Origin: Limnobacter thiooxidans
GTDB lineage: Bacteria > Pseudomonadota > Gammaproteobacteria > Burkholderiales > Burkholderiaceae_B
NCBI RefSeq assembly: GCF_036323495.1
Contig: NZ_AP028947.1
Coordinates: forward strand, 2,108,001 to 2,172,000
DNA: 64,000 nucleotides
Direction: 5' to 3'
In this document: positions 17,379 to 27,399 of the stretch, piece after piece
Layout of the letters: every line of letters begins with the position of its first letter
How positions within the stretch are numbered: position 1 is the first letter of the stretch
Program-made: the position numbers and the translations under genes
Notes under the pieces: model-generated
The model's input: only the letters and a program-made list of their open reading frames with translations
Databases searched by the model: none
What the model was told of the DNA's origin: nothing

Positions 17379-18509
17379 TCAGCCGAAGAAGTCTTTGACC
17401 TTGTCCATCCAGCCTTTCGCTCGCGGCGAATGCTTGTCACCGTCCGCCGTACAGGACTGCTCAAACTCCTTCAGCAACTCTTTCTGACGTTCAGACAACC
17501 GAACCGGTGTTTCCACCACGATGTGGCAAAACAGGTCACCGGGATAGGAAGATCGAACCCCCTTGATACCCTTGCCACGCAAACGGAATGTTTTACCGGT
17601 CTGCGTACCCTCTGGAATGTCGAATGAAGCCTTGCCGCCCAAGGTCGGTACTTCAATGGCACCGCCCAAGGCTGCAGCCGCGAAGGACACAGGCATTTCG
17701 CAATGCAGGTCATCGCCGTCGCGCTGGAATACAGCATGTTCTTTCAGGTGCACTTCAACATACAAATCACCCGCAGGGCCACCATTCACTCCAGGTTCAC
17801 CCTTGCCGCTCAAGCGAATGCGCATGCCATCGTCAATACCGGCAGGTACTTTCACTTCAAGGGTTTTGTTGGTTTTCTTGCGGCCCAGGCCTTCACAGTC
17901 ATGGCATGGGTGTGGAATCATTTTGCCTGTGCCATGGCACTTCGGGCAGGTTTGCTGCACACTAAAGAAGCCTTGCGTCATGCGCACTGCACCAGACCCA
18001 CCACAAGTGGAACAGGTTTCAGGCTTGGTGCCGGGTTTGGCACCACTACCGGAACAAGTCCCACAGTTGTCCCACACTGGAACCCGGATCTGGGTATCAA
18101 ACCCTTTCGCAGCCTGCTCCAGGGTAATTTCCATGTTGTACTTCAGGTCAGAACCACGGTACATGGCCGACTGGCGTGAACCGCCGCCACCGCCAGCGCG
18201 CCCGCCAAAAATGTCCCCGAAGATATCGCCAAACGCATCAGAGAAGTCCGAGAAACCGCCTGCGCCACCGCCACCCATATTGGGATCCACACCCGCGTGA
18301 CCATGTCTGTCGTAAGCCGCGCGCTTTTTGGCGTCGCTCAACATTTCATAAGCTTCTTTGGCTTCCTTGAACTTGGCCTCGGCATCTGCACTGTCCGGGT
18401 TGCGGTCAGGGTGATACTTCATGGCCATTTTTCGATAGGCCTTTTTCAGCTCATCGTCTGTGGCATTTTTTTGTACACCCAAAATGTCGTAGAAGTCCCG
18501 TTTTGCCAT
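17379..18509 (-). CDS. dnaJ: Chaperone DnaJ (Hsp40)
   Basis: A 376-aa co-chaperone that stimulates DnaK ATPase and delivers substrates. The J-domain (residues 1-70) contains HPD within YHPDRNPD. A Gly/Phe-rich linker follows ([20 protein letters not shown] region). The zinc-finger domain has four CxxCxGxG-type repeats ([32 protein letters not shown]), and then come the two beta C-terminal substrate domains. Length is normal. It lies 147 bases downstream of dnaK in the same direction and likely shares its heat-shock promoter. Confidence 0.97.
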   Translation of the reverse strand: MAKRDFYDILGVQKNATDDELKKAYRKMAMKYHPDRNPDSADAEAKFKEAKEAYEMLSDAKKRAAYDRHGHAGVDPNMGGGGAGGFSDFSDAFGDIFGDIFGGRAGGGGGSRQSAMYRGSDLKYNMEITLEQAAKGFDTQIRVPVWDNCGTCSGSGAKPGTKPETCSTCGGSGAVRMTQGFFSVQQTCPKCHGTGKMIPHPCHDCEGLGRKKTNKTLEVKVPAGIDDGMRIRLSGKGEPGVNGGPAGDLYVEVHLKEHAVFQRDGDDLHCEMPVSFAAAALGGAIEVPTLGGKASFDIPEGTQTGKTFRLRGKGIKGVRSSYPGDLFCHIVVETPVRLSERQKELLKEFEQSCTADGDKHSPRAKGWMDKVKDFFG

Positions 18510-18625
18510 GTCAGTCTCATTTCATGCAGCTTGCGCAGTTTGCGAAACACCGCTTTTATTCGTACAAAAAGGGCTTCACTGAGAAACCGCAAGAATGCAG
18601 CCAACCAGTGTGCCCTTGGTTTCAG

Positions 18626-18648
18626 GCGGCGCCTTTAATGAGCGCCGC
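18626..18648 (-). promoter_or_regulatory. Hairpin in the dnaK-dnaJ intercistronic region
   Basis: GCGGCGC and GCGCCGC form a perfect 7-bp G/C stem with a nine-base loop, 8 bases after the dnaK stop on the minus strand. No T-run follows, so partial attenuation or mRNA 3'-end protection is more likely than full termination. It could explain a higher level of dnaK than dnaJ. Confidence 0.55.
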
Positions 18649-18656
18649 TGCCCACT

Positions 18657-20612
18657 TTACTTGTCTTTGACTTCCTTGAAATCAGCATCAACGACATCGT
18701 CTGCATCGTCTTTCTTGGAAGAAGACTGTGGCTGCTCGGCACCACCTGGGTTTGCACCCGCAGCAGCACCTTCCGCAGCTTGCTGGGCCTGCATGTCAGC
18801 ATACATTTTCTCGCCCAACTTCTGGGCAGACTCCGCCAACTCCTTGGTGCGGGCATCAATGGCTTCCTTGTCCTCGCCTTTGGCTGCTTCTTCCAAAGCC
18901 TTGCATGCGGCTTCAATTTTTTCCTTTTCACCGGCTTCCAGCTTGTCGCCGTATTCGCCAAGCGATTTGCGGGTGCTGTGCACCAGCGCATCGGCCTGGT
19001 TTTTGGCTTCGGCCAGTTCACGGCGCTTGGCATCATCGGCCGCGTTGGCTTCGGCGTCTTTCACCATTTTCTGGATTTCGTCCTCAGACAAACCAGAGTT
19101 GGCCTTGATAACGATCTTGTTCTCTTTGCCTGTGCCCTTGTCTTTCGCAGACACGTGCAAGATACCGTTCGCGTCAATGTCGAAGGTCACTTCAATCTGC
19201 GGTACGCCACGTGGTGCAGGCGGAATGCCTTCCAGGTTGAATTCGCCCAAACTCTTGTTGTCGTTGGCCATTTGACGTTCGCCCTGGAACACCTTGATGG
19301 TCACGGCAGGCTGGTTGTCATCGGCAGTCGAAAACACCTGACTGAACTTGGTTGGAATGGTGGTGTTCTTCTCGATCATCTTGGTCATCACACCGCCCAT
19401 GGTTTCAATACCTAGGGACAACGGTGATACGTCGAGCAACAACACGTCCTTGCGGTCACCACTCAATACGGAGCCCTGAATAGCCGCACCTGCAGCCACG
19501 GCTTCATCGGGGTTCACGTCTTTGCGGGGCTCTTTGCCGAAGAAGTTCTTGACTGCTTCCTGAACCTTGGGCATGCGGGTCATACCGCCTACCAAAATAA
19601 TGTCATCGATTTGCGATGCGGACAAACCGGCATCTTTCAACGCCATTTTCATGGGTTCAACGGTACGGCTGATCAGGTCTTCCACCAGGGCTTCCAGCTT
19701 GGAACGGCTGAGCTTGGTGGTCAAGTGCATTGGCGCGCCGTTGGCCATCGCAATGTAGGGCTCGTTGATCTCGGTTTGCTGTGAAGACGACAATTCGATC
19801 TTCGCACGCTCGGCTGCAGCCTTGATGCGCTGCAAAGCGATCGGGTCTTTAGACAAATCAACGCCATTGTTCTTTTTGAACTCGTCGATGATGTGGTCGA
19901 TGATGCGCTGGTCGAAGTCTTCACCGCCAAGGAATGTGTCGCCGTTGGTGGACAGCACTTCAAACTGCTTCTCGCCGTCAATGTCAGCAATTTCAATAAT
20001 GGACACGTCGAATGTACCGCCGCCCAGGTCATACACCGCAATTTTGCGATCGCCTTTTTCAGCTTTGTCCATGCCGAAGGCCAATGCAGCAGCAGTGGGT
20101 TCGTTAATGATGCGCTTGACATCCAGACCTGCAATGCGGCCCGCATCCTTGGTGGCTTGGCGTTGGCTGTCGTTAAAGTAAGCAGGCACGGTAATCACAG
20201 CCTCTGTCACTTCTTCGCCGAGGTAGTCTTCCGCAGTTTTTTTCATTTTGCGCAACACTTCGGCTGACACCTGCGGGGGAGCCAGTTTCTGATCACGTAC
20301 GCTGACCCATGCATCGCCGTTGTCGGCTTTCATGATGGAGAAAGGCATCATGTCAATGTCTTTCTGAACCTCAGCATCGCCAAACTTGCGGCCAATCAGG
20401 CGCTTGACTGCGTACAGCGTGTTCTTCGGATTAGTCACAGCCTGGCGCTTGGCGGGCGCACCCACCAGAATTTCGCCATCTTCCATGTAAGCAATAATGG
20501 AAGGGGTTGTACGCGCACCTTCCGAGTTCTCGATGACTTTGTAGCCACCGCCTTCAAATACGGCCACGCAAGAGTTGGTTGTACCCAAGTCAATGCCAAT
20601 AATCTTTCCCAT
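18657..20612 (-). CDS. dnaK: Chaperone DnaK (Hsp70)
   Basis: A 651-aa Hsp70. The ATPase domain starts with [17 protein letters not shown] and carries the phosphate-binding [13 protein letters not shown] and the [13 protein letters not shown] segment. The linker [15 protein letters not shown] leads into the substrate-binding domain, and the helical lid ends in a Gly/Ala/Gln-rich tail with the bacterial terminal motif [11 protein letters not shown] chose ATG 20612, nine codons inside the longest frame, because GGAGAAATTC lies just upstream and the conserved N-terminus begins there. The order grpE-dnaK-dnaJ is classical, and a sigma-32 promoter is visible upstream. Confidence 0.98.
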   Translation of the reverse strand: MGKIIGIDLGTTNSCVAVFEGGGYKVIENSEGARTTPSIIAYMEDGEILVGAPAKRQAVTNPKNTLYAVKRLIGRKFGDAEVQKDIDMMPFSIMKADNGDAWVSVRDQKLAPPQVSAEVLRKMKKTAEDYLGEEVTEAVITVPAYFNDSQRQATKDAGRIAGLDVKRIINEPTAAALAFGMDKAEKGDRKIAVYDLGGGTFDVSIIEIADIDGEKQFEVLSTNGDTFLGGEDFDQRIIDHIIDEFKKNNGVDLSKDPIALQRIKAAAERAKIELSSSQQTEINEPYIAMANGAPMHLTTKLSRSKLEALVEDLISRTVEPMKMALKDAGLSASQIDDIILVGGMTRMPKVQEAVKNFFGKEPRKDVNPDEAVAAGAAIQGSVLSGDRKDVLLLDVSPLSLGIETMGGVMTKMIEKNTTIPTKFSQVFSTADDNQPAVTIKVFQGERQMANDNKSLGEFNLEGIPPAPRGVPQIEVTFDIDANGILHVSAKDKGTGKENKIVIKANSGLSEDEIQKMVKDAEANAADDAKRRELAEAKNQADALVHSTRKSLGEYGDKLEAGEKEKIEAACKALEEAAKGEDKEAIDARTKELAESAQKLGEKMYADMQAQQAAEGAAAGANPGGAEQPQSSSKKDDADDVVDADFKEVKDK

Positions 20613-20658
20613 GAATTTCTCCGTAATTTCTGAATTCAAATGTATGTTGTTAGACCGG

Positions 20659-20686
20659 ATATGGGGCTAAACCCCTCCAGTTCAAG
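20659..20686 (-). promoter_or_regulatory. Sigma-32 (RpoH) heat-shock promoter of dnaK
   Basis: On the minus strand CTTGAA (20686-20681), a 14-base spacer, and CCCCATAT (20666-20659) match the sigma-32 consensus CTTGAAA-N11-15-CCCCATNT almost perfectly. It lies about 45-75 bases upstream of the dnaK start. Nearby G/C hairpins (GGGG..CCCC) may also terminate part of the grpE transcript. I see no CIRCE-type TTAGCACTC repeat here. Confidence 0.88.
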
Positions 20687-20713
20687 GGGTTATTCAACCC
20701 CAGGTTTCATTTT

Positions 20714-21316
20714 TTATTGGGCTACAGACACCAAGGCCGGGCGCAACACCCTGTCATTGATCAAGTAACCCTTTTGCAGCACCGACACCACGTGGTTTGG
20801 CGCTACAGCAGGCTCGACCGAACTGCCGGGCACCATGGCCACTGCCTGGTGCTGGTTCGGGTTGAATTTTTCGCCAACCGGGTTCAATACCACCACTTTT
20901 CCGCGTTCAAATGCCGCTTCAAGCTGACGCAGGGTGGCGGACACACCATCTTTCAATGCTTCAGGGGTCTGATTTTCAACGGAGAGCGCCATTTCCAAGC
21001 TGTCGCGCACAGGTACCAGTGATTCAGCAAATGACTCAATGGCGTATTTGTGGGCCTTGGCCACGTCTTCCTGGGTGCGACGGCGAAGGTTTTCCATGTC
21101 AGCGGCCAGTCGCAAGTACACTTCCTTTGACTTCTCAACTTCAAGGTGGGCATTTTCCAGCGCTGCCCGCAATACGGAGACCTCGTCCTGAGGCGCTTCG
21201 GGCTGCTGCGCAGCCTGCTCAGGCTGATCCGGGGTCGGCGTACCTTGCTGCTGACCTTCTGGGGCCTGTGCAGACTGTTGCTCGTCTGTGTTCGGCTTTC
21301 CAGTGGGTTCTGACAT
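20714..21316 (-). CDS. grpE: Nucleotide exchange factor GrpE
   Basis: A 200-aa DnaK nucleotide exchange factor. A disordered Gln/Pro-rich N-terminus of about 55 residues precedes the long dimerisation helix, with the family-typical [19 protein letters not shown]. The C-terminal beta domain ends with [21 protein letters not shown], which is close to the GrpE signature. I use ATG 21316, because GGAGGAAAAG precedes it; the frame could extend eight codons upstream. It lies between hemH and dnaK in the leftward stress cluster and has its own sigma-32-like promoter. Confidence 0.96.
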   Translation of the reverse strand: MSEPTGKPNTDEQQSAQAPEGQQQGTPTPDQPEQAAQQPEAPQDEVSVLRAALENAHLEVEKSKEVYLRLAADMENLRRRTQEDVAKAHKYAIESFAESLVPVRDSLEMALSVENQTPEALKDGVSATLRQLEAAFERGKVVVLNPVGEKFNPNQHQAVAMVPGSSVEPAVAPNHVVSVLQKGYLINDRVLRPALVSVAQ

Positions 21317-21385
21317 GTCTTTTCCTCCAAGTGAATTCAATGGAAGCGATCAATTCACGCATCAATCGCTCCTGCTCTGGACGGC

Positions 21386-21422
21386 AATTGGGGGCTTGAA
21401 CATGAATTTCAAGCCCCCAATT
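21386..21422 (-). promoter_or_regulatory. 15-bp palindrome containing a sigma-32-like grpE promoter
   Basis: AATTGGGGGCTTGAA (21386-21400) and TTCAAGCCCCCAATT (21408-21422) are a perfect inverted repeat with a seven-base loop. Read on the minus strand, the same bases give CTTGAAA (21413-21407), a 13-base spacer and CCCCAATT (21393-21386), a good sigma-32 match upstream of grpE. It may also serve as the 3' hairpin of hemH. Confidence 0.75.
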
Positions 21423-21463
21423 CGATTGATTTGCTCTTATTTGCCGAAAAATACCCTGAATCG

Positions 21464-22570
21464 CTATTGCGCACCCATCTCTAGGGCCAGTTTTCGGCTT
21501 TCCGCCAATTCAAGTGCCATGGACTCTTCGTAACCCATATCAACCGGCCAGCCCTGCATGTGCTGGGCTGTAATTTCCGACAACATGGCAGCAGACAATT
21601 CGCTGTCGTTCAGGCAGGCAATGTAATGGAACTCGCCACCACCTGCGTGCTGAAAGTCTTCTCGGCCTTCCTGGTTGATCTCCTCCAGGGTTTCAAGGCA
21701 ATCTGCCATGAAACCGGGGCACATCACATCAATCCGCTTGGTACCCGCCTTGCCCAGGGCCTCCAGGGTTTTGTCTGTGTAGGGTTCAAGCCACTTGGCT
21801 TTGCCAAAACGGCTCTGGAATGTCACACGGTAATCGCCTTTTTGCAAACCCAATTCCTCGACTAGCAGACGCGCCGTTTTGTAGCATTCGCAATGGTAAG
21901 GGTCTCCTTTGAGCAAAGTCATCTCAGGCACGCCGTGGAAGCTGAACAACAGCACATCACCACCTTCAAAATTCGGCCTGCCGTTGATCTGCCAGTGCTT
22001 GCGGACACTTTCGGCCAAAGCGTGAATGTAGGCCGGGTGATCGTGATAGTGCTTGACCAGGCGCAACTCCGGAATATTACGCACGGGTTTGGCCCAGTCG
22101 AACACAGCGTCAAACACAGAGGCTGTTGTTGCAGCAGCATATTGAGGATAAAGCGGAAAAACCAGGACTCGGTCATAGCCGTCTTTGCGAAGCTGATCCA
22201 TACGGCTGGCCACAGACGGGTTGCCATAGCGCATCGCCAGCTCAACCCGAACATCCCAGCGACGTGCCTTGAAGGCCTCACTCAATACCCGCACTTGCCG
22301 CTTGCCAATCGCCATCAGGGGCGAACCTTCATCAGTCCACACCGTGGCATATTTGGCAGCAGATTTTTTGGGGCGAATTTGCAGAATGATGCCGTTCAAA
22401 ATGATCCACCAGATCAATTTTGGAATTTCAACCACCCGTGGGTCCGAAAGAAACTCTTTCAGGTAACGACGCAAGGAAGGTGTGTCTGCATTGTCCGGCG
22501 TACCCAGATTGACAAGCAGTACAGCTGTTTTTTGGGGGGTGCCGTGGCGAAAAGGGGCTTCGGTGCGCAT
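21464..22570 (-). CDS. hemH: Ferrochelatase
   Basis: A 368-aa enzyme that inserts Fe(II) into protoporphyrin IX, the last step of protoheme synthesis. Family features are the N-terminal AVLLVNLGTPDNADTPSLRRYL, the catalytic-His segment LFSFHGVPEMTL, and the KAKWLEPYTDKTL and CPGFMADCLETLEEI stretches. Length is typical of the proteobacterial enzyme. It is transcribed leftward between hrcA and grpE, an arrangement common in Burkholderiales. The start ATG 22570 is followed by a short hydrophilic lead. Confidence 0.96.
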   Translation of the reverse strand: MRTEAPFRHGTPQKTAVLLVNLGTPDNADTPSLRRYLKEFLSDPRVVEIPKLIWWIILNGIILQIRPKKSAAKYATVWTDEGSPLMAIGKRQVRVLSEAFKARRWDVRVELAMRYGNPSVASRMDQLRKDGYDRVLVFPLYPQYAAATTASVFDAVFDWAKPVRNIPELRLVKHYHDHPAYIHALAESVRKHWQINGRPNFEGGDVLLFSFHGVPEMTLLKGDPYHCECYKTARLLVEELGLQKGDYRVTFQSRFGKAKWLEPYTDKTLEALGKAGTKRIDVMCPGFMADCLETLEEINQEGREDFQHAGGGEFHYIACLNDSELSAAMLSEITAQHMQGWPVDMGYEESMALELAESRKLALEMGAQ

Positions 22571-22635
22571 GGATACTGCCTAGTGAACAACAAGTCTTGA
22601 AGTATACCGAAAGCGAACCGTGGTGAAACGGAACC

Positions 22636-23655
22636 CTAGTCCGGATCGGACAGCGCAGAAGAAACGAGTTTGGATGTGATATCCACAATAGGAATGAGTC
22701 GCTCATAGGCCATGCGTGTGGGGCCGATCACCCCCAAGGTGCCAACCACTTCGCCATTGACCTGGTACGGCGCGGAAATCACGCTCATTTCCTCCATGGG
22801 CACCAGGCTGGAATCGCCACCGATAAAAATCTGCACACCTTCGGCGCGGTTCGAACTCTCCAGCAGCCTCAACAAGGCGGTGCGCTGTTCGAACACCCCG
22901 AACATCTTTTTCAAACGGTCCATGTCGGTTGACAGATCCGACACGTCCAGCAACTTTCTTTCACCAGACAACAAGACGCCATCTGTGGCGCTTTCCTCGG
23001 ATTCGGTACCCGCATTCACGGCAGCCTGCATGAGTTTGCTGATGTCCTGGCTGATCTGGTGCAGTTCTTCCGACAAACGTTGCTTGGCCTGCTGAAAAGT
23101 CAGACCTGCAAAATGCTGGTTGAAAAAATTGGCAGCCATGCTGAGCTCAGACTGGGTGTAAGGCTTTTCAACAATCAAGATCCGGTTTTGCACATCCCCA
23201 TCAGGAGTCACAATGATCAGCAACACCTTTCTGTCCGAAAGACTTAAAAACTCCACGTGACGAAACAGGGCTGCCTTTTTGGGCGCAGTGATGACACCTG
23301 CGAACGACGACAGGCTGGACAGCAAATTCACGGCCTTGCTCAACACGCGGTTCGGGTCTTCGCGTTGAATACCACCGCTCAAGGCGGTTTGCACATCAAT
23401 GGCCAGTGGTTTGACCGTCAACAGGGAATCAACGAACATCCGGTAACCCTGCGGTGTGGGCACGCGTCCAGCTGACGTGTGTGGCGACACCACCAAGCGC
23501 AATTCTTCAAGATCAGCCATCACATTGCGGATAGTGGCGGGACTCAGATCCAGCGTAGACCACTTGGACAAGGCCCGCGAACCCACCGGGCTTCCATCCG
23601 TGATGTACCTTTCAACCAATGTTTTCAATATGGAACGGGCGCGTTCGTCTATCAT
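22636..23655 (-). CDS. hrcA: Heat-inducible transcription repressor HrcA
   Basis: A 339-aa repressor of CIRCE-controlled chaperone genes. The N-terminal winged helix begins [21 protein letters not shown] and continues with GSRALSK and [19 protein letters not shown]-like middle domain and a dimerisation domain follow. I use ATG 23655; a GTG three codons upstream (23664) is possible. No CIRCE repeat is visible near grpE or dnaK, so its targets (usually groESL) must lie elsewhere. It is divergent from nadK, with 75 bases between start codons. Confidence 0.95.
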   Translation of the reverse strand: MIDERARSILKTLVERYITDGSPVGSRALSKWSTLDLSPATIRNVMADLEELRLVVSPHTSAGRVPTPQGYRMFVDSLLTVKPLAIDVQTALSGGIQREDPNRVLSKAVNLLSSLSSFAGVITAPKKAALFRHVEFLSLSDRKVLLIIVTPDGDVQNRILIVEKPYTQSELSMAANFFNQHFAGLTFQQAKQRLSEELHQISQDISKLMQAAVNAGTESEESATDGVLLSGERKLLDVSDLSTDMDRLKKMFGVFEQRTALLRLLESSNRAEGVQIFIGGDSSLVPMEEMSVISAPYQVNGEVVGTLGVIGPTRMAYERLIPIVDITSKLVSSALSDPD

Positions 23656-23730
23656 CAAGGTCACTTCAAATGCGTGTTGCGATACGATTGGGTTTAGGCC
23701 CCACTTTACGACAAAAACAGGAACTCAAGA

Positions 23731-24684
23731 ATGCCAAAACAGAAAGGGATGTGCATTGCTGTATTTGCAAAGCATGGTGCCTCCCCAAAACAGGCCATTT
23801 GGCGAAGCGTCGTAGACCTGTTGGCCGCCAATTCATTCAAGGTTCTGGTCTGTGACAACATGCTGAGCAGCACCGCATCCAAAAAAATAAAACTGGATGA
23901 CGACCATCCCAATTTTGAATTCGCCACCTTGGCAGAAATCAAGAAAAAGGCAAAAATTGCGGTAATTATCGGAGGCGACGGCACTTTTCTTGGTACCGCG
24001 CGAGAACTGGCGGACTCCAACATTCCTTTGATCGGCGTTAACCAGGGACGCCTTGGATTTTTGACTGATATTCGCCTTGACGACATCAACCCCACCTTGG
24101 TCGATACCATCAACGGCCAATCAGTTGCTGAATCGCGGTCTTACCTGCAAGGGCAAATATTAAGACAGGGCAAACTGGTCGAAAATCACATTGCACTGAA
24201 CGACATCGTCATCAGCCGCGGCATTGTGGGTGGCATGGTCGAACTCCGCGTCGAAGTGGACGGCACATTCATGTACGACCTGCGGGCAGATGGCCTCATT
24301 GTATCCACACCAACCGGGTCGACCGCCTATGCCCTGTCAGCAGACGGTCCTATTCTGCACCCAAGCCTGGCGGGCTTGCTGATTGTGCCTGTGGCACCCC
24401 ACGCTTTGACCAACCGCCCGATTGCCTTGCCACAACACAGCACAATCGATGTTTTTGTGACTGGGGGCAAGCAAACCGGCGTGCACTTTGATATGCAGTT
24501 CAACGGACGTGCCAAAGTGGGTGATCAAATTCGGATCAAGGTGTCACCACACCCTATCCAGCTTTTGCACCCGGCACGTTATGATTACTTCGCCATGCTG
24601 AGGCAAAAACTGCACTGGAGTGCAAGCCCAACAGAAACCCCCCACAAAACTCGAGGACTTAGAGACAGCAGCCATGCTAAGTAG
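23731..24684 (+). CDS. nadK: NAD kinase
   Basis: A 317-aa enzyme that phosphorylates NAD to NADP using ATP or polyphosphate. The catalytic GGDGTFLGTAREL motif is at about residues 88-100, followed by NDIVISRG and the STPTGSTAYALSADGPI signature. The C-terminal 20 residues are a variable tail overlapping recN. The end of nadK and the start of recN overlap by 11 bases, suggesting coupled expression. The hrcA/nadK/recN arrangement is conserved in Burkholderiales. Confidence 0.97.
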   Translation: MPKQKGMCIAVFAKHGASPKQAIWRSVVDLLAANSFKVLVCDNMLSSTASKKIKLDDDHPNFEFATLAEIKKKAKIAVIIGGDGTFLGTARELADSNIPLIGVNQGRLGFLTDIRLDDINPTLVDTINGQSVAESRSYLQGQILRQGKLVENHIALNDIVISRGIVGGMVELRVEVDGTFMYDLRADGLIVSTPTGSTAYALSADGPILHPSLAGLLIVPVAPHALTNRPIALPQHSTIDVFVTGGKQTGVHFDMQFNGRAKVGDQIRIKVSPHPIQLLHPARYDYFAMLRQKLHWSASPTETPHKTRGLRDSSHAK

Positions 24685-26329
24685 TTTGACCATTCAGGAT
24701 TTTGTAATTGTTGACAAATTGGACCTGCATTTTTCACCGGGCATGTCCGTGCTGTCGGGCGAAACAGGAACCGGCAAATCAATTTTGATTGATGCGCTGT
24801 CACTGTGCCTGGGTGCACGCGCCGATGCATCCCAAGTGCGTGAAGGCTGCGAGCGCGCCAACATCACCGCAGTGTTCGAGATCAATCCGACTGCCAAAGC
24901 CGTTCTTGAAGAACAATCCATCGCCTGCGAGGAAGGAGAACTGCACCTGCGCCGTGCAATCGACGCCAATGGCCGCTCCAAAGCCTATGTCAACGGCACT
25001 CCAGTTCCTGCCAGCACGTTGAAAGAACTTTCTGAAACCCTGATCGACATCCATGGCCAGCATGCGTTTCAAACCCTGACCAAGCCAGGTGAACAACTGA
25101 GGTTGCTCGATGATTTTGGGCAACACCACAGCCTGGTACAACACACCGCGAGCGCTTTCACAAAACTTCGAAGTGCGGAAAAAGCCTTGAAGCAAGCCCA
25201 AAGTAGCCAGGAAGAAAGGGGGGCACGGCTGGAAAACCTGCAATGGAAACTGGAGTCACTTAACAAAGTGGCGCCCAAGGCTGACGAATGGGAAATCCTG
25301 AGCAGTGACTTCGACCGCCTTAGCCACAGCGCCGAACTGATCGAAGGCACCCAACATGCCAGCGACTTGTTGTCGCAAGGTGAAAATGCCTTGCTGGATC
25401 AACTGACTCACGTCATAGAAAAACTAAGCCATCTTTCCTCACGCGACCCGGCACTTGAAGGCGTGGTCAAAACCCTGTCTGAAAGCGAAATCCTGATTCG
25501 GGAAGCCAGCTACGACCTGGGCAACTATGTAAAACACAGTGAACTGGACCCAGGAACACTTGAAGAGGTAGAGGCGCGCATGTCGCTGTGGCATGAAACT
25601 GCTCGCAAGCTGCGTATCCAGCCTGAAGACCTGCATCTTGAAATGGAAACTGTTCAGGCTGAAATCAAAGGTCTTGAGGATGGATTTGATATCGAGAAGC
25701 TTCAAAAAGAATTAAGCTCGGCAAAACACGCCTATGACACACAAGCCAGCGCACTTTCAGATGCCCGAAAAAAATCAGGCAAGCTGCTTTCTGAACGGGT
25801 TACGGAATCCATGCAAACCTTGAGCATGAAAGGCGGCCGTTTCCTCGTGGAACTGTCGCTTGGAGAGCCCAGCGCCAAAGGCAGTGACATCATTGAATTT
25901 CGGGCGGCAGGCCACCCCGGTGTAACGCCGCAAGCCATTCAGAAAGTGGCATCAGGCGGAGAACTGGCCCGGATCAGCCTGGCCATCACAGTGAATACCG
26001 TGGAAAGCACCCCGGTACCCACACTCATATTTGACGAAGTGGACAGCGGCATTGGCGGCGCAGTGGCCGAAACAGTGGGCAAATACCTTCGACTGCTGGC
26101 CAACAACAAGCAGGTTCTTTGCGTGACCCACCTGCCCCAGGTGGCAGCGCAGGGGCACAACCATTACCAGGTCAGCAAAGACATATCAGAAGGTAAAACA
26201 CGCTCGAAGATCGTTCAACTTGAACCTGAAGTGCGCGTGGAAGAAATCGCCAGAATGCTGGGCGGCCAGGTCATTACGCAGGCCACACGGACGGCGGCTA
26301 TGGAGATGCTGAACGCCACCGACCAGTAA
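24674..26329 (+). CDS. recN: DNA repair protein RecN
   Basis: A 551-aa SMC-like ATPase acting in double-strand break repair. Walker A GETGTGKSILIDAL is near residue 33, two coiled-coil arms fill the middle, and the C-terminal part has the signature VASGGELARISLAI and Walker B TLIFDEVDSGIGG. I use ATG 24674 because the conserved MLSSLTIQDFVIVD begins there; an upstream extension of 18 codons in the open frame lies inside nadK and is not conserved-looking. It is convergent with fur, 21 bases apart. Confidence 0.96.
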   Translation: MLSSLTIQDFVIVDKLDLHFSPGMSVLSGETGTGKSILIDALSLCLGARADASQVREGCERANITAVFEINPTAKAVLEEQSIACEEGELHLRRAIDANGRSKAYVNGTPVPASTLKELSETLIDIHGQHAFQTLTKPGEQLRLLDDFGQHHSLVQHTASAFTKLRSAEKALKQAQSSQEERGARLENLQWKLESLNKVAPKADEWEILSSDFDRLSHSAELIEGTQHASDLLSQGENALLDQLTHVIEKLSHLSSRDPALEGVVKTLSESEILIREASYDLGNYVKHSELDPGTLEEVEARMSLWHETARKLRIQPEDLHLEMETVQAEIKGLEDGFDIEKLQKELSSAKHAYDTQASALSDARKKSGKLLSERVTESMQTLSMKGGRFLVELSLGEPSAKGSDIIEFRAAGHPGVTPQAIQKVASGGELARISLAITVNTVESTPVPTLIFDEVDSGIGGAVAETVGKYLRLLANNKQVLCVTHLPQVAAQGHNHYQVSKDISEGKTRSKIVQLEPEVRVEEIARMLGGQVITQATRTAAMEMLNATDQ

Positions 26330-26350
26330 AAAAACTTTGCTTTTGGCCAA

Positions 26351-26779
26351 CTACTTGCGTCGGTTCTCGCAATCGGTCTTTGTGCAGGAACCGTAGAGGG
26401 AAAGGGCGTGGTCATGAAGCTCAAACCCACGGTCCTTGGCAATCATTTTCTGGCGCCGTTCAATTTCCTCGTCGAAAAACTCCACCACCTTGCCGCACTG
26501 CACACAAACCAGGTGGTCGTGATGCTCACCTTCATTCAGTTCAAAAACTGATTTGCCGGTTTCAAAATGCTGGCGGGCCAGTAAACCGGCCTGCTCAAAC
26601 TGCGTTAATACGCGGTAAACCGTGGCCAAACCGATGTCCAGATCTTCCTGCAACAGCAACTTGTAAACGTCTTCAGCACTGAGGTGGCGATGATTTCCGC
26701 TTTGGAACAGTTCCAGGATTTTCATCCTGGGTAGAGTTGCCTTTAAACCAATGCTTTTAAGATCCGTTGCTGTAGTCAT
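26351..26779 (-). CDS. fur: Ferric uptake regulator Fur
   Basis: A 142-aa iron-responsive repressor. The winged helix contains [13 protein letters not shown] and [20 protein letters not shown]. The metal-binding part carries [16 protein letters not shown], and the second Cys pair is near the C-terminus (CTKTDC). I use ATG 26779 because 142 residues and the [14 protein letters not shown] start agree with betaproteobacterial Fur; a TTG 12 codons upstream is the longest frame. It is divergent from bamE, the usual neighbour in Burkholderiales. Confidence 0.95.
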   Translation of the reverse strand: MTTATDLKSIGLKATLPRMKILELFQSGNHRHLSAEDVYKLLLQEDLDIGLATVYRVLTQFEQAGLLARQHFETGKSVFELNEGEHHDHLVCVQCGKVVEFFDEEIERRQKMIAKDRGFELHDHALSLYGSCTKTDCENRRK

Positions 26780-26883
26780 GAGTTTGGTACCATTCCGAGG
26801 CTTAATCGAGTTCAACTAGCTTATGATAACGCCTTTGAAGGACAAGTTAACGCACCGGATAAGGTACTCTGTTCCAACTTCAC

Positions 26884-27393
26884 ATGCGAATTCACAAAAC
26901 AATGCGTATTTTACGACTGAATTTGATCCTCTGCTCAGCATTGACGCTTTGGATCTCTGGCTGTTCCTTGATTCCCGACAACTATGTCCCCTCCGTGGTC
27001 AAACCCTACCGGTTTGACATACAGCAAGGCAACTTTGTGACGCAGGAAGACGTCGCCAGGTTGAAAATCGGTATGAACAAGGAACAGGTACGTTTCATTC
27101 TGGGCACCCCATTGCTGAACGATGCGTTTCATGCCGACCGTTGGGATTATGTTTACCGGCTTTTGAAAGCGGACGGGCAAGTGAGCCAAGCCCGCTATAC
27201 CGTGATGTTCCAGAACGGTACGGTTAGCCGGCATGGAGGCGAGAACCTGCCCGCCACAGCCACGGACCTGATCGGCCCCGACTCGACTACAAAATCGTCA
27301 ACCAAACCATTGCCTGCTGAAAAACCGGCAAACGATATCAAAGAATCGGAATCTGCAGTAGGCGGCTCCGACCGAGCACCCGTACTCAAGTAA
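26884..27393 (+). CDS. bamE: Outer membrane assembly lipoprotein BamE (OmlA/SmpA)
   Basis: A 169-aa lipoprotein subunit of the BAM beta-barrel assembly complex. The signal peptide ends in lipobox WISGC, with Cys near residue 27. The BamE fold is recognisable in FVTQEDVARLKIGMNKEQVRFILGTPLL and DRWDYVYRL. The C-terminal 50 residues are a Ser/Pro/Lys-rich variable tail. A second ATG at 26902 gives a more usual signal peptide and may be the true start. It is divergent from fur and lies 6 bases upstream of dapB. Confidence 0.93.
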   Translation: MRIHKTMRILRLNLILCSALTLWISGCSLIPDNYVPSVVKPYRFDIQQGNFVTQEDVARLKIGMNKEQVRFILGTPLLNDAFHADRWDYVYRLLKADGQVSQARYTVMFQNGTVSRHGGENLPATATDLIGPDSTTKSSTKPLPAEKPANDIKESESAVGGSDRAPVLK

Positions 27394-27399
27394 AACGAC

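Noticed and set aside
20613-21463. CIRCE operator for HrcA upstream of dnaK or grpE
   Set aside because: No TTAGCACTC-N9-GAGTGCTAA-like repeat found in either spacer; sigma-32 elements explain the regulation.
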